A program made the position numbers and the translations under genes. The notes below the pieces were generated by a model. The model was given only the letters and a program-made list of their open reading frames with translations. It did not search any database and was not told the DNA's origin. From assembly GCA_021738625.1 (NCBI GenBank), contig JAIPBS010000034.1, positions 1-43,591 of the forward strand: DNA of 43,591 nucleotides, in the 5' to 3' direction. Source of the stretch: Bacteroidales bacterium. GTDB lineage: Bacteria > Bacteroidota > Bacteroidia > Bacteroidales > JAIOZK01. This document shows positions 33,548 to 42,494 of the stretch, in pieces (position 1 is the stretch's first letter; each line of letters begins with the position of its first letter).

Positions 33548-34006
33548 TTAGTGCCAGTGCCTGATATTACCAAAATCGTTTTGAGGCGGCGTCATTTTTT
33601 CAACCTTCTTGCTGGTTTCTTCCATGCACTCCTGGTTCATCATTCCCTGTTCATGCATCTTCTCCAGCATCATGTTCATGGTCCTGCGATGAACCATCAT
33701 GCTGTCGGTGAGGTGTTCGCAGGCCGTGCTGTCGTTCATGTAAACCGACATCATTTCCATCATGTTTTCACGGTTCATCATTCCCGACATCATATGTTCG
33801 TTGCCCTGCATCATCATCATGGCATGTTGGTTATCCTGCATCACATTCATGAATTCCACCATCATTTCTTCATCATTAACAATGGTTTTGTAAACATCCT
33901 CTCTGGATTCTTGATCGTCCAGGACTTCATGCACAGCGGGTTGCTGGTTGCACGCCGTTAATCCAAAAATCGCGAGCGAGAATAATGTAATTGCTAAAAA
34001 TTTCAT
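33548..34006 (-). CDS. Met-rich lipoprotein
   Basis: A 152-residue lipoprotein, lipobox G-L-T-A-Cys19. Its mature part is helical and loaded with methionine and some histidine (NQHAMMMMQGNEHMMSGMM, then NRENMMEMM), with an ECMEE Cys and an RHWH end. No named domain. It likely buffers Cu(I)/Ag(I) in the periplasm. It lies 31 bp downstream of the PII-like gene and 137 bp before copA. Confidence 0.75.
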   Translation of the reverse strand: MKFLAITLFSLAIFGLTACNQQPAVHEVLDDQESREDVYKTIVNDEEMMVEFMNVMQDNQHAMMMMQGNEHMMSGMMNRENMMEMMSVYMNDSTACEHLTDSMMVHRRTMNMMLEKMHEQGMMNQECMEETSKKVEKMTPPQNDFGNIRHWH

Positions 34007-34037
34007 TGTTTATATATTTTTAAAGGTTAAATTGTTG

Positions 34038-34379
34038 TTATATAGCCAGTATTCCTTCTTCATCCGTTCTTACCTTAAAAGCGCTTTCGACAGGGGAAAC
34101 AATGATCATTCCATCGCCCTTGTATCCTGTTCTTCCGCTTTGCCGGATAATTTTGATCACTTCTGCCACATGCTCGTCGGCAACCAGAATTTCCAGTTTG
34201 ACCACAGGGTAGGCCTGGGCAAAAGGATATTTCTCGCTGATGTGTTCCGTTTCTTTGTCGGAATATCTTCCGGTACCTTCACATTCAACAAAGGTCATGC
34301 AACAATAGCCTTCCTTGTTCAGGGCTTTATAGACGTCTTCAATTTTTCGCTTTCGTATGTATGCTTTGATCAGTTTCAT
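34038..34379 (-). CDS. PII-like signalling protein in the copper operon
   Basis: A 113-residue member of the PII/GlnB superfamily. The ferredoxin-like start MKLIKAYIRKRKIEDVYKAL and the B-loop region GRTGYKGDGMIIVSPVE (82-98), with RTDEEG (104-109), match. The nucleotide-loop Lys (K90 of GlnB, in GDGK) is Met91 here, and the T-loop region carries two Cys (Y-C-C-M, 25-28) and lacks the uridylylated Tyr context. It is therefore unlikely to be a nitrogen regulator. I recall PII variants clustered with Cus/Czc pumps, so a link to metal or energy state is plausible. Confidence 0.78.
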   Translation of the reverse strand: MKLIKAYIRKRKIEDVYKALNKEGYCCMTFVECEGTGRYSDKETEHISEKYPFAQAYPVVKLEILVADEHVAEVIKIIRQSGRTGYKGDGMIIVSPVESAFKVRTDEEGILAI

Positions 34380-34399
34380 GTTATTTTATTTTTTTAGCA

Positions 34400-34621
34400 T
34401 TATGCTGTCTGTTGTAGCCGTTTTTGTTTTTCAGGAGAACATTTAACAAGTTCCTTTACCCGGCAGCTTCCACAGGCCGCATTGTCTGATGCTGAGCCCT
34501 CATCTGAATCACAAGTTAGTCTATCTGTTTTACTTTCCGGGCTAATAATGCTTTTCAGCCCGATTGCCAGGGCCAGAAAAGTAACCAATATCGCTGTAAC
34601 AAGAAATATTTTGAGTATCAT
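34400..34621 (-). CDS. small Cys-containing membrane protein
   Basis: A 73-residue protein with one N-terminal membrane helix (about 3-26) and a soluble tail with four cysteines (Cys37, Cys50-G-S-Cys53, Cys61). The ACGSCRVKELVKCSP pattern could bind metal or an Fe-S cluster. Family unknown. It is 20 bp upstream of the PII-like gene and so translated with it. Confidence 0.65.
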   Translation of the reverse strand: MILKIFLVTAILVTFLALAIGLKSIISPESKTDRLTCDSDEGSASDNAACGSCRVKELVKCSPEKQKRLQQTA

Positions 34622-34760
34622 AACTTTATTTTTTGATGAATACCGGTTTTTAATTCACCGGGTCATCATCATGTTTAAATTCTAATTCAAAGTTAAACTA
34701 TACGCTTCATCAGTGTCTTACATAATTGCTGAAATTGTTTACATCTTTTCGGTTCTTAGG

Positions 34761-35321
34761 TCAAACTTCGTCAATCGGTTTCCTTTTATGTCCGGCAAGT
34801 TGTTTGAATTCTGATGGTGTGAAACCCGTAACTTTCTTGAACTGTCCGGACAAATGCGCCACACTGCTGTATCCCATTTCAAAAGCAATTTCACTCAAAG
34901 TTTTTTCTCCATAAACAAGCAATTCTTTTACCCGCTCAATCTTGAGATTGATCAAATACTTTTCTATCGTAGTCCCTGTAACAGAAGAAAAGAGTGAACT
35001 GAGATAATTGTATTCATGATTTAAACTATTGCTTAAATGCTCTGAAAAATTCACTTTGATTTCCTCCTGATGCGTGTATACATAATCCCGTGTTACTTTT
35101 TTGATCTCTTCGATCAGACGGCTTTTTGCATCACTGATGATCTCAAACCCAATTTCATTTAAGCGTTTTTCGATTGTCTGTATTTTTTCCTTTTCCGGAG
35201 TATTAGATAATGTGATTTTACCCATTTCAACCCTGAAACCCGTAATATCTTCTTTGTGTAGAATTTCTTCTACGACCATCACGCAGCGGTTACAAACCAT
35301 ATTTTTGATGTAAAGTTCCAT
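34761..35321 (-). CDS. HMA-like sensor domain fused to AraC-type DNA-binding domain
   Basis: Regulator of 186 residues counted from MELYIKNMVCNRC; the frame is open to 35420, but those codons overlap the CusB-like gene and do not resemble the fold. Residues 1-66 look like an HMA domain with Cys10-N-R-Cys13. The C-terminal part (about 85-180) is an AraC/XylS double helix-turn-helix (LSEIAFEMGYSSVAHLSGQFKKVTGFTPSEFK). It is likely a one-component Cu/Ag sensor for this locus. It lies 65 bp after the adaptor gene, on the same strand. Confidence 0.82.
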   Translation of the reverse strand: MELYIKNMVCNRCVMVVEEILHKEDITGFRVEMGKITLSNTPEKEKIQTIEKRLNEIGFEIISDAKSRLIEEIKKVTRDYVYTHQEEIKVNFSEHLSNSLNHEYNYLSSLFSSVTGTTIEKYLINLKIERVKELLVYGEKTLSEIAFEMGYSSVAHLSGQFKKVTGFTPSEFKQLAGHKRKPIDEV

Positions 35322-35386
35322 GGTTCTTGCTAAGCAGGATTTGATTTCATCATTTTCATATTTGTAGTTTTTAAAGGTTAACTTTT

Positions 35387-37189
35387 TCATTTTTCTATCA
35401 CATCCCTTACTTCCCCGCATTTCAGCATCATATCCCCGTAATAAGGATTCCTGATCTGTTCTTCGGTACTCAGCCAGTAGGCGCCGCGATCGTTGTCAGC
35501 CATAGGACAGAATTGCACATAAGATGTTCCTTCATCCAAACCGAATGCCTTTACCGTATTGATCATGGCATTGGAGAAAGGCTTAAAGTGTTTCCGTTGC
35601 ATATCGATGCTTTCGGCCGTTTGTATGCTTTCGGCCTGTTGCTTTAAAGGTTCCAGCATTTCCATCCAATACATATGGGCCTCTCCTTTTAGCAGGCCCA
35701 TATCAACATTCTCCAGTGAAGCCAGAAAATCAGTCGCTTTGGCTGCGGCTTCCTCCTTATTGGCTGTGACCAGGGCGTTTTTCAAATCATAATAGTGATT
35801 CAGGCTTTGCGATAGTTGCTTTTGAAATTCCGAAGGGGTGGAAGGGGTGAAGTCCCTTTCCTGCATCTCCATGCCTGCTTCGGAGTGTTCATGGCCAGTC
35901 ACGGGCTCATTGTGTTGATGCACATCCGTTGCCGGGGGCGCTGCTGCCTGGTTCATCATACTTTTTTTGTTCTTTAGCTGGGCGGCAGCATCGATGGTAA
36001 AGGTGCCATTGGTTACGATGCGTTCGCCGGCTTCAAGACCCTCTTCAACGATCCAGTAGGAACCAAGGTTTTCTCCAAGCAGCACCTCACGGTATTCAAA
36101 GGTAGGCTGCTCGCGCTCGGGATCGAAAATATAAACAACCGAGCGTTTGCCCGTCCACATCACCGCCGATTCGGGGATTGCCAGCACTTCTTTGTCTCCG
36201 TCCAGGCCGGAAATGATCTCCCCGTTGACGAACATTTCGGGTTTCAGGCGCAAATTCGCGTTATCGATTTCGGCCCTCACCTCGGCGGTCCTTTTCTGCG
36301 GGTCGATCAATGGATCCACATAGGTGATCACCGAGGTAAATGTTTTACCGGGAACCGATTTGATGTTGAATTCGATGCGGTCGCCTTCCCTGATAAATGG
36401 CAGGTCTTCCTCATAGGCATCGAATACCACCCAGAGTTCGCTCAGGTCAGCGATCTCAAATAATTCCCCACCGGCATTTACATATTCTCCTTCGGATACA
36501 TTTCGCTCAAGCACATAGCCCGAAATTTCGGCATAAATGTCGATTGTTTCCCTGACATGCCCTTCCTGCAGTATGCGGTTAATCTGCCGGTCGCTGAGTT
36601 TCCAGTATTTCAGCTTATTTTTGGCTGCTTCCAGCAATCCGGTTCCTTCGCCCTCGTATCTTTTGGCTTCCAGCAGCTCCTCCTGTGCGGTAATGAATTC
36701 GGGCGAATAAACGGAAGCCAGTTGCTGGCCCCTCTGCACTTTTTCACCTTCAAATTCAACATACAGTTCTTCGATCCTACCAGAGAAGTGAATCGCCTGT
36801 GAATTTACCTCTCGCTCATCGGGCTGTACTTTTCCCTGCAGTGTTATCACTTTCTCCGGCTTGATAAAGCCGACTTCGGTGGTTTGCACATTGGCCAGTT
36901 TCACGGCCTGTTCGTTTAAAGTGAATTCGGCCTGGTTTTCCTGGCCTGTTTCGCTTTCGGCCGGGATCAGTTCCATGCCGCAAATGGGGCAGTCGCCCGG
37001 TTCGGCTTGCTGTATCTGCGGGTGCATGGAGCAGGTCCAGATGGTTTCTTCGGCACTTTCCTCGATGATTTCCTGGGCAATGTTAACTTCTTTTTCGCCA
37101 TTGCCGCCAAAGATCATCCAGCCCAGCAGCAGGCCTGCAATCAGGACGGCCAGGTAGATGATGATTTGTTTTGTTGATATGTTTTTCAT
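35387..37189 (-). CDS. cusB: CusB-type periplasmic adaptor with heavy-metal-binding and DUF3347-like domains
   Basis: Adaptor of a Cus-type Cu(I)/Ag(I) efflux pump, 600 residues from MKNISTKQ (an in-frame ATG at 37213 adds eight residues and is less likely). N-terminal anchor (about 9-27), a CSMH...CPICGM heavy-metal-binding module (about 51-76), then barrel, lipoyl and hairpin regions (RIEELYVEFEGEKVQRGQ; EISGYVLERNVSEGEYVNAGG). After a His-rich linker the last ~155 residues form a DUF3347-like domain ending in SYVQFCPMADNDRGAYWLS, which may load metal. It is longer than E. coli CusB (~400 residues) because of both additions. A palindromic repeat precedes it. Confidence 0.88.
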   Translation of the reverse strand: MKNISTKQIIIYLAVLIAGLLLGWMIFGGNGEKEVNIAQEIIEESAEETIWTCSMHPQIQQAEPGDCPICGMELIPAESETGQENQAEFTLNEQAVKLANVQTTEVGFIKPEKVITLQGKVQPDEREVNSQAIHFSGRIEELYVEFEGEKVQRGQQLASVYSPEFITAQEELLEAKRYEGEGTGLLEAAKNKLKYWKLSDRQINRILQEGHVRETIDIYAEISGYVLERNVSEGEYVNAGGELFEIADLSELWVVFDAYEEDLPFIREGDRIEFNIKSVPGKTFTSVITYVDPLIDPQKRTAEVRAEIDNANLRLKPEMFVNGEIISGLDGDKEVLAIPESAVMWTGKRSVVYIFDPEREQPTFEYREVLLGENLGSYWIVEEGLEAGERIVTNGTFTIDAAAQLKNKKSMMNQAAAPPATDVHQHNEPVTGHEHSEAGMEMQERDFTPSTPSEFQKQLSQSLNHYYDLKNALVTANKEEAAAKATDFLASLENVDMGLLKGEAHMYWMEMLEPLKQQAESIQTAESIDMQRKHFKPFSNAMINTVKAFGLDEGTSYVQFCPMADNDRGAYWLSTEEQIRNPYYGDMMLKCGEVRDVIEK

Positions 37190-37224
37190 TTTCTCTTTTT
37201 TTAATGTTTTCAAATGACGCTAAG

Positions 37225-37305
37225 GGATACTTCGCTGCGCTCAGGATGACAGGCTATTTATTATATTGTAAGTCCTGTCATTCCGAGCGTAGCGAGGAAT
37301 CTTCC
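37225..37305. repeat. palindromic repeat between cusC-like and cusB-like genes
   Basis: Left arm GATACTTCGCTGCGCTCAGG...ATGACAGG and right arm CCTGTCATTCCGAGCG...GAGGAATCTTCC are inverted to each other across ~20 bp of AT-rich sequence. It belongs to the GGAATGACA family seen at 16987-17124 and 29610-29795. It may attenuate or stabilise the operon message. Confidence 0.6.
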
Positions 37306-37372
37306 TGCTATATGGTCACTTACCTATTTTATTCATTCTTATAATCATTTCTTCGTGTTTCTTCTTAGTGCC

Positions 37373-38635
37373 TTAGCGCCTTTGTGGCGAAATCTTTTTT
37401 CCACTCAAATACTCAAAATACGCCATCGCCACGTGAAAATCCGTCAGGGCTTTTTCCATTTTCAATTCATAGTTGAAAAGCACCTGCTGCATGGCGATTA
37501 CTTCGTCATAGCCTTCACCAGTTGAGGAATATTCCCTGGTCAGTAGCCGCATGGCCTGCCGGGCTTTCCGGCTTTGCGATCTGTAAAGTTCAAGATCGCG
37601 TGAGGCCTTGCGGTATGTGATCAGGTTTTCCTCGTATTCCGAGATCAAACGGTTTTTCGTGGCTTCTATCTTTAACTCCGCCTGTTCGGTTTGCAATTCG
37701 CTCTCGCGAATAGCAGCCTTGTACTTTTTTTGATTGACCGGCAGACTGATGCTGAACATGGGCATGATGGCGTCCTTACCATTATCGGAAAGGGAAACAT
37801 CCTCCCTTTCGCCTATGATGGCATAATCCAGTCCCAGTCCGAAACCCGGCAGCGCATTTTTTTTGGCCACTTCAATCTGTTTTTGTGTGGCCTCCAGCTC
37901 CACTTCCCTTGCCTGCAGTTCTTCATTGAATTCAAATACCGAGTCCATCAAAACAGCCGGACTTTCCTGCGCATAAATATTCAAGGTGTCGGGCAATTCG
38001 ATGTTCAGCTCTTCTTTCGGATCAAGTAATTGCAGAAAATCGGTTTCCAGCCAATGTTTCCGGTCCAGCAATTCTTCCAGCATGGCCTGCTTTTCATCGA
38101 TCTGCATTTGTATCCTCAGGATATCCGCCATGCCGGTTTGCGCCGTTTCGTATTTCTTCAGGACGATCCTTTCCAGGATCTCCAATGTCCTGATCAGTTC
38201 AGTCGTAATGCGAAGCTCCTCTTCATTTTGATAAAGCAGGAAAAACTGCCGGCTGACCCGGTAGGCCAATGCATTCTCTTTAGATTTGTATTCCTGCAAT
38301 TGAGCCTCCGCCCTGAGCAGGTTGGCATCTTCTTTCAATCCGAGGGTGCCAAACCAGGGGAACCTTTGCGAGAGAGATAATTTTGCCCTTTGAGGTCCCA
38401 CCCGTGTTTCCACGGGACTTACGAACACACCGGCCGACAATTGCGGATCGGACAGGGCTTTGGACTGATCCACCCGTTCAAGGGCCTGTTCGTAGCTTTT
38501 GTAATTTGCCCTTAATTCAGGATTGTTTTCCACTGCAATGCGGATATAATTCTCCAGAATATTTTCCTGGGCGGAAAGCCGGAAAACAGCACCGGCAGTA
38601 AAAATTATCAGGATAATCAAATTTAGTTTTTTCAT
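37373..38635 (-). CDS. cusC: CusC-like TolC-family outer membrane channel
   Basis: Outer-membrane channel of 420 residues for the Cus pump. Signal peptide about 1-22 (ends RLSAQ). OEP repeats are seen in NYIRIAVENNPELRANYKSYEQA, SLSQRFPWFGTLGLKEDA and the second half from about 225. Its ATG overlaps the stop of the RND gene by 4 bp (ATGA), so translation is coupled. The last codons (ISPQRR) and the stop lie inside a GCCACAAAGGCGCTAAGG-type noncoding repeat, a sister of which is near 14312-14335. The 3' end has therefore probably been replaced by repeat sequence. Confidence 0.88.
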   Translation of the reverse strand: MKKLNLIILIIFTAGAVFRLSAQENILENYIRIAVENNPELRANYKSYEQALERVDQSKALSDPQLSAGVFVSPVETRVGPQRAKLSLSQRFPWFGTLGLKEDANLLRAEAQLQEYKSKENALAYRVSRQFFLLYQNEEELRITTELIRTLEILERIVLKKYETAQTGMADILRIQMQIDEKQAMLEELLDRKHWLETDFLQLLDPKEELNIELPDTLNIYAQESPAVLMDSVFEFNEELQAREVELEATQKQIEVAKKNALPGFGLGLDYAIIGEREDVSLSDNGKDAIMPMFSISLPVNQKKYKAAIRESELQTEQAELKIEATKNRLISEYEENLITYRKASRDLELYRSQSRKARQAMRLLTREYSSTGEGYDEVIAMQQVLFNYELKMEKALTDFHVAMAYFEYLSGKKISPQRR

Positions 38636-41600
38636 GCTACACCTCCTTTCCTCACAACATTTTCTTTCCAGGCGGAATAGATCACCGGGATCACGAAAAG
38701 GGTGATAATCTCAATCAGCATCCCGCCCACAATGGGGATGGCCATAGGTACCATCACATCAGATCCTTTGCCGGTAGAAGTTAGAATAGGCAACAGGGCC
38801 AGTATGGTGGTAGCTGTGGTCATTAAGCAAGGGCGTACCCGGCGCGAACCGGCTTCGATCACCGACTTCCTGACCTCGTCCACACTTCCGGGTTTATTTT
38901 TTCCGAAAACCTGTTTCAGGTAAGTGGTCATGATCACGCCGTCGTCCGTGGCAATGCCGAATAAGGCGATAAAGCCTACCCACACGGCCACACTCAGGTA
39001 AACCGTCTTCATCTGGAAGAGGTCCCTGAAGTTTTGTTCAAAGAGGCTGAAATTCATAAACCATCCCTGCCCGTAAAGCCAGATCAGGATGAAACCGCCC
39101 GAGAAAGCCACGATGATCCCGCTGAAGACCAGCAGGGTGGAGCGCACATCCTTGAACTGGAAATACAGCAACAGAAAGATGATCACGAACACAACAGGTA
39201 TGATCAGGCTGAGCCTTTTCTCGGCCCGGATCTGGTTTTCATAATTCCCGGTGAACCTGTAACTCAGTCCGGCCGGCAGATTGATCTCCCCACCGGCCAG
39301 TTTGTCTTTAATCAGCCTTTGTGCGTCTTTCACTACCTGTACTTCCGAAAAATCATCTTCCTTATCAAAAATCACATAAGCAACCAGGAAGGTGTTTTCA
39401 CTCTTGATCGCCTGTGGGCCTTTCACGTATTTGATATCAGCGATCTCGCTCAGAGGAATCGAAACGCCGCCTGAGGCCGGGATCAATATTTTTTCCAGTG
39501 TTTCGGGGGAGTTGCGCAATTCACGGGGATACCTCACACGTATGGGATAGCGCTCCCTGCCTTCCACGGTCATGCCCAGCTTCATGCCGCCCACACCCAC
39601 TTCAAGGTAATGCTGAACCTGCCGGATGGTCAATCCATAGCGGGCAATTTTCTTCCTGTCGATATGAATTTCAAGGTAAGGTTTCCCGACCACTCTTTCC
39701 GCAAAAACAGAAGGTTCCTTTACACCGGGAACTTCTTTGAGCACATTTTCAAGCTGCAGCCCGAAATTTTCCAGGCTGTCCAGATTATTGCCCATCACCT
39801 TGATGCCCATGGGTGCACGCATTCCTGTTTGCAGCATCACCAAGCGGGTCTCGATGGGTTGCAGCTTGGGTGCGCTGGTAACGCCGGGGATGCGGCTTAC
39901 ACCCACAATTTCATCCCAGATATCATCCGGTGTTTTGATGTGATCCCGCCATTGCCGGTAATATTTCCCGTCTTTGTCAGGGATCAGCTTTCCTTTTTTA
40001 TCTTTGACGAAATTCCCTTCATCATCTACCTTAAAACGTATCCGCCGGCCGTTCTCGTCCAGCTTGTATTCGTTTTTGTAATTGATCACATTTTCAAACA
40101 TGGATAGCGGGGCCGGGTCGAGCGAGGATGTTACACGTCCGGCTTTTCCAACCACCATTTCCACCTCGGGAATAGAAGCCACGGCCATATCCAGTTGCTG
40201 CAGCATTTCTTTGTTCTTTTCAACACCCGTATGCGGCATGGAGGTCGGCATCAGCAAAAAGGAGCCTTCATCCAATGCCGGCATGAATTCCTTGCCGATC
40301 CCGGGAAACTCATGATAAAGGGTATTCCATACCGCCGTTTTTCTCAGGTTCATCCCGATGGAATCGAAACCTTTGGCCACAAAACCGAAAACGTTTCCAA
40401 AGCCCATCCAGATCACGAATCCCCAGATAACCAGAATGGTGGGAACCGTTATGAATAAGGCCTTGTGCTTTAAAGCCCATCCCAGGATTTGCTTGTAATA
40501 CCGGATGAAGATCAGGAAAAGTGATAGCAAAAGGGCGATCACGATGAATACAAAAAAGTAGTTGCTGAAGTAGCTTTTGGAAACGCCCAGGGGCATCCAT
40601 TCGTAAGTCAGGATGTAGAGCACTCCCAGGCCGATCAGCAATACATTGATCAATGGCAGTCTTCTGTTCAGGTCATTATGGTAGGTGCCATAAAGATTGA
40701 TGCCACCCAGCAAAACAATGATCAGTCCCACCCAGGCATTGCTGAGGATCATGGTAAGAATACCCGCAGCGATCAGAAGCGCATTAACGATTCTAAGCAC
40801 GGATTTGCGGGTGATCTTAAAACTGAACAACCAATGTGCTATGGCCGGCAAAATCATGATGGCCACGATGATGGAGGCAAAGAGTACAAAAGTCTTGGTA
40901 AATGCCAGCGGCCTGAACAGCTTCCCTTCGGCGCCTTCCAGTGTAAATACCGGGATGAAGCTGATGATGGTGGTGGCAATGGCCGTCAGCACTGCCGGGG
41001 CCACTTCCACGGTGGCTTCGTAGATTACCTGCCGGGTGCCTTTTGCCCCGGTATTGGCTTTGATATGCTGGATCATGTTCTCCGACAACACGATCCCCAC
41101 ATCCACAATGGTCCCGATGGCAATGGCAATTCCGGAAAGGGCCACGATATTGGCGTCCACATTGAAATACTTCATGGCGATGAAGGTCATTAGGATGGCC
41201 ACCGGGATCAGGAAAGAGATCAGGACGGATGCCCGCAGGTTGATCACCATGATGATGATCACGATGATGGTGATAAGGATCTCCAGGCTGAGTGCGTCTT
41301 CCAGGGTGCCCAGGGTTTCCTTGATGAGGCCGGAACGATCGTAAAAGGGAACGATCCGCAGATAGGAGATGGTTCCGTCATCCAGGGTCTTGGAAGGCAA
41401 ACCGGGGGTGATCTCCATGATCTTTTCCTTTACCCTGTTGATCACTTCCATGGGATTGGAGCCATAGCGGGCTACCACAACGCCACCCACTGCCTCGGCA
41501 CCCATTTTGTCGAGGATGCCTCTTCTTTCGGCCGGGCCGTAACTTACCCTTGCCACATCCTTCACCCGGATGGGGGTATTGTTTTCAACCTTCAATACGC

Positions 41601-42390
41601 CTTCTTCCAGGTCTTCGAGGTTTTTCACATAGCCGATCCCGCGGATGAAATACTCGGCTTTGTTGATCTCTATGGTGCGGGCGCCCACATCCAGGTTGGA
41701 ATTTTTTACTCCTTTTATAATATGATCGAGGGTAACGTTGTAGGCCCGCATGGCATCCGGATCCACATCGATCTGGTATTCTTTTACATAACCTCCAACG
41801 GAGGCCACTTCTGCAACACCACTCACCGAAGCCAGTCCGTATTTCACATAATAATCCTGAATGGACCGCAATTCATGCAAATCCCATCCGCCGGTGATAT
41901 TGCCATCTTTGTCGCGGCCTTCCAGGGTGTACCAGAAGATCTGCCCAAGAGCGGTTGCATCCGGGCCGAGTGTTGGCTGAACACCTTCCGGTAGAAGGCC
42001 TTGCGGCAATGAGTTCAGTTTTTCCAGGATGCGCGACCGGCTCCAGTAAAACTCGATGCCTTCTTCGAAGATCACGTAAATGCTCGAAAACCCAAACATG
42101 GATGAACTCCGTATGGTCTTCACCCCGGGGATTCCCAGCAGGGATGTTGTTAAAGGATAGGTGATCTGGTCTTCAATATCCTGAGGCGAGCGGCCGGGCC
42201 ACTCAGTAAAAACGATTTGCTGGTTTTCTCCAAGGTCCGGGATGGCATCTACCGGCACAGGATCTCTCGGAAAGGGATCCAGGTCCCAGTTAAAGGGGGC
42301 GGTCATGATCCCCCATCCGATCAGGAATACCATCAGGATGGTGGTAACCAGTTTGTTCTCCAGAAAGAACTTGATGATTTTGTTTAACAT
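38632..42390 (-). CDS. cusA: CusA-type RND heavy-metal efflux pump, extended form
   Basis: Inner-membrane RND transporter, 1252 residues against about 1050 for E. coli CusA. Typical segments: WPGRSPQDIEDQITYPLTT near the start, GTIVDVGIVLSENMIQH in the fourth membrane helix, and ATDDGVIMTTYLKQ in the second half. Met positions LLMPTSMP, APLSMFE and LVMLQTG fit the three-Met Cu(I)/Ag(I) site of CusA. Two insertions explain the length: about 530-630 holds four extra hydrophobic segments, and about 780-815 is a charged loop (DEGNFVKDKKGKLIPDKDGK). It is coupled to the channel gene by a 4-bp overlap. Confidence 0.93.
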   Translation of the reverse strand: MLNKIIKFFLENKLVTTILMVFLIGWGIMTAPFNWDLDPFPRDPVPVDAIPDLGENQQIVFTEWPGRSPQDIEDQITYPLTTSLLGIPGVKTIRSSSMFGFSSIYVIFEEGIEFYWSRSRILEKLNSLPQGLLPEGVQPTLGPDATALGQIFWYTLEGRDKDGNITGGWDLHELRSIQDYYVKYGLASVSGVAEVASVGGYVKEYQIDVDPDAMRAYNVTLDHIIKGVKNSNLDVGARTIEINKAEYFIRGIGYVKNLEDLEEGVLKVENNTPIRVKDVARVSYGPAERRGILDKMGAEAVGGVVVARYGSNPMEVINRVKEKIMEITPGLPSKTLDDGTISYLRIVPFYDRSGLIKETLGTLEDALSLEILITIIVIIIMVINLRASVLISFLIPVAILMTFIAMKYFNVDANIVALSGIAIAIGTIVDVGIVLSENMIQHIKANTGAKGTRQVIYEATVEVAPAVLTAIATTIISFIPVFTLEGAEGKLFRPLAFTKTFVLFASIIVAIMILPAIAHWLFSFKITRKSVLRIVNALLIAAGILTMILSNAWVGLIIVLLGGINLYGTYHNDLNRRLPLINVLLIGLGVLYILTYEWMPLGVSKSYFSNYFFVFIVIALLLSLFLIFIRYYKQILGWALKHKALFITVPTILVIWGFVIWMGFGNVFGFVAKGFDSIGMNLRKTAVWNTLYHEFPGIGKEFMPALDEGSFLLMPTSMPHTGVEKNKEMLQQLDMAVASIPEVEMVVGKAGRVTSSLDPAPLSMFENVINYKNEYKLDENGRRIRFKVDDEGNFVKDKKGKLIPDKDGKYYRQWRDHIKTPDDIWDEIVGVSRIPGVTSAPKLQPIETRLVMLQTGMRAPMGIKVMGNNLDSLENFGLQLENVLKEVPGVKEPSVFAERVVGKPYLEIHIDRKKIARYGLTIRQVQHYLEVGVGGMKLGMTVEGRERYPIRVRYPRELRNSPETLEKILIPASGGVSIPLSEIADIKYVKGPQAIKSENTFLVAYVIFDKEDDFSEVQVVKDAQRLIKDKLAGGEINLPAGLSYRFTGNYENQIRAEKRLSLIIPVVFVIIFLLLYFQFKDVRSTLLVFSGIIVAFSGGFILIWLYGQGWFMNFSLFEQNFRDLFQMKTVYLSVAVWVGFIALFGIATDDGVIMTTYLKQVFGKNKPGSVDEVRKSVIEAGSRRVRPCLMTTATTILALLPILTSTGKGSDVMVPMAIPIVGGMLIEIITLFVIPVIYSAWKENVVRKGGVA

Positions 42391-42494
42391 TTCTGCATTT
42401 AATTAATTTAAAATCAATACAATAATTGTACTTATCCAGCGGAAAGCCTTGATGATTCAGGCTATTCGGTGAATCTTAAACAAATGCAGAAATA

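Noticed and set aside
34038..34379. GlnB/GlnK nitrogen regulator
   Set aside because: The nucleotide-loop Lys and T-loop Tyr context are missing, and no amtB or glutamine synthetase gene is near, while copper genes surround it.
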